Origin: Chryseobacterium camelliae
Lineage (GTDB): Bacteria > Bacteroidota > Bacteroidia > Flavobacteriales > Weeksellaceae
DNA length: 64,000 nucleotides
Assembly (NCBI RefSeq): GCF_030818575.1
Contig: NZ_JAUTAL010000001.1
Location: 1,426,001 to 1,490,000 of the forward strand
Reading direction: 5' to 3'
Shown here piece by piece: positions 63,147 to 64,000 of this stretch; the stretch's first letter is position 1, and every line of letters starts with the position of its first letter. The notes beneath the pieces were generated by a model, which was not told the DNA's origin, searched no databases, and saw only the letters and a program-made list of their open reading frames with translations. The translations under genes and the position numbers were made by a program.

Positions 63147-64000
63147 GTGAATATTCATAACAGGAAGAAATATCTGAGCTTTCTTAAATTTAAAAGAGAT
63201 TTTCAAAAGTACGGACTGGAAAAGGCACGCAGTTATGAGCTTGTGCTGCACTGGCTGAGCAACCGGCTAAGCAGGAATCAGTTCCTGATCCTATCGGGGA
63301 TCATTGTGGGATGTACTGCAGGACTTGCGGGCGTCCTGCTGAAAACGCTTGTTCATGATATCCATTATTTTATCGTTAATAAAGTACACTTTGAATATCA
63401 AATCCTGTTCTATATTGTCTTTCCTTTCCTTGGGATCGTACTCACCACAATGGTGGTGCTTACCCTGTTCAAAGGACAGGATAAGAAAGGCATCGGCGCG
63501 ATCCTCTATGAGATTGCGCAGAATTCAAGCATTGTATCTTCGGTAAAAATGTATTCACAGATCGTACAGAGTGCCATAACAGTAGGGCTCGGTGGATCTG
63601 CCGGACTGGAAAGTCCGATTGCAGTTACGGGAGCTGCCATAGGTTCCAATTATGCACAAACTTACCGGCTAAGCTATAAAGAACGGACACTTCTGCTCGC
63701 AGCAGGTGCTACTGCGGGAATCGCTTCGGCATTCAATGCACCCATTGCAGGAATTATGTTCGCTTTTGAGATCCTGCTAACCGGTGTTGTTTTCACGGAT
63801 TTCATTCCCCTGGTCGTTGCAGCAGTCTGCGGAAGCCTTTTATCAAGGATCCTTTTGCAGGAAGATATTCTTTTCAGGTTTTATACCCGCGAAGCTTTTA
63901 ATTATAAAAATGTTCCGTATTATCTTATCCTGGGTATAGTTACCGGGCTTTATGCTCGCTATTTCGTAATCATCTCCCAAAGGGTCGAGCATTTTATGAA
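63147..64000 (+). CDS. CLC-type chloride channel/antiporter, 5' part
   Basis: Open from GTG 63147 (NIHNRKKYLSFLKFKRDFQK) to the window end, 284 codons and continuing. CLC signatures are visible: GGSAGLESPIAVTGAAIGSN (the GxEGP-like filter loop, with ES for EG), TLLLAAGATAGIASAFNAPIAGIMFAFE (transport-gate region) and several membrane helices. The usual GKxGP loop itself is less conserved. Alternative starts were not found; an in-frame stop lies about 30 bp upstream. The C-terminal half, with possible CBS domains, lies outside the window. Confidence 0.88.
   Translation, partial: MNIHNRKKYLSFLKFKRDFQKYGLEKARSYELVLHWLSNRLSRNQFLILSGIIVGCTAGLAGVLLKTLVHDIHYFIVNKVHFEYQILFYIVFPFLGIVLTTMVVLTLFKGQDKKGIGAILYEIAQNSSIVSSVKMYSQIVQSAITVGLGGSAGLESPIAVTGAAIGSNYAQTYRLSYKERTLLLAAGATAGIASAFNAPIAGIMFAFEILLTGVVFTDFIPLVVAAVCGSLLSRILLQEDILFRFYTREAFNYKNVPYYLILGIVTGLYARYFVIISQRVEHFM

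Noticed and set aside
1..64000. tRNA, rRNA, CRISPR and complete insertion sequences
   Set aside because: I scanned the intergenic regions by eye and saw no cloverleaf with a CCA-type end, rRNA segment, direct-repeat/spacer array, or transposase with flanking inverted repeats; a tRNAscan-type search would be needed to be certain.

Overview
The window looks like chromosomal DNA of a Flavobacteriia member of the Bacteroidota, most likely Chryseobacterium or a close Weeksellaceae relative. Reasons: several genes have TTG-N18-21-TAnnTTTG promoters and no Shine-Dalgarno; three secreted proteins end in a type IX secretion (T9SS) sorting domain; lipoproteins carry Bacteroidota-type lipoboxes; there are GLPGLI, DUF4230, DUF892 and Bacteroidota-type T6SS (T6SSiii) families; and the small primary sigma factor is the Bacteroidota form. 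I see no rRNA, tRNA, CRISPR array, prophage or complete insertion sequence. The genus is inferred from protein recall, not from a search.

Layout. 1-2.7 kb: a broken HTH gene and its transposase-like partner, a gene-free stretch, a lipoprotein and an NlpC/P60 lipoprotein. 2.8-7.7 kb: dapD followed by a compact glycan block (GT87-like, GT2, CE4 deacetylase, GT4). 7.7-15.4 kb: a complete histidine operon, hisGDCBHAFI(E), headed by a textbook attenuator with a five-histidine leader peptide; a triplicated ~140-bp repeat lies between hisA and hisF. 15.4-20.9 kb: a T9SS-secreted M28 peptidase, then the translation cluster thrS-infC / rpmI-rplT, split by inverted copies of the same repeat. 21-28 kb: a frameshifted M19 dipeptidase, a helical protein of unknown function, and leuACDB. 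28-36 kb: a hydrophilic small protein, a zincin-like secreted protein, a DUF4230/thioredoxin/NTP-pyrophosphohydrolase operon, an 830-bp heptad-rich repeat array, a large secreted reprolysin-type protease and an acyl-CoA dehydrogenase. 37-43 kb: a secreted endonuclease I, SDR, VOC protein, lipoprotein, primary sigma factor and S1/P1 nuclease.

43.4-46.5 kb: an isolated three-gene piece of a Bacteroidota T6SS (TssG, TssN, TssK). 46.5-48.3 kb: an MntR-like regulator divergent from a threonine-aldolase-like enzyme. 48.5-53.5 kb is the most eroded part of the window: a lipoprotein, a frameshifted serine hydrolase, a GLPGLI gene with two lesions, a small Cys-rich peptide gene, DUF892 and an orphan SdhB 3' fragment. 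53.5-58.6 kb: DNA repair (XthA, Mpg), two aldo/keto reductases and a type II NADH dehydrogenase. 58.6-64 kb: an ECF sigma/anti-sigma pair divergent from exported MsrB, a fasciclin protein and two ferritin-like proteins, then the start of a CLC channel running off the end.

How parts work together: his and leu are complete pathway operons. The sigma/anti-sigma pair, MsrB and fasciclin protein probably form one envelope-stress regulon, since msrB and the fasciclin gene share a CCGG-N14-CGTA candidate promoter. The strongest findings are the his attenuator, the candidate ECF promoter, the non-AUG infC start, the hairpin repeat family and the cluster of gene lesions at 49.8-53.5 kb.
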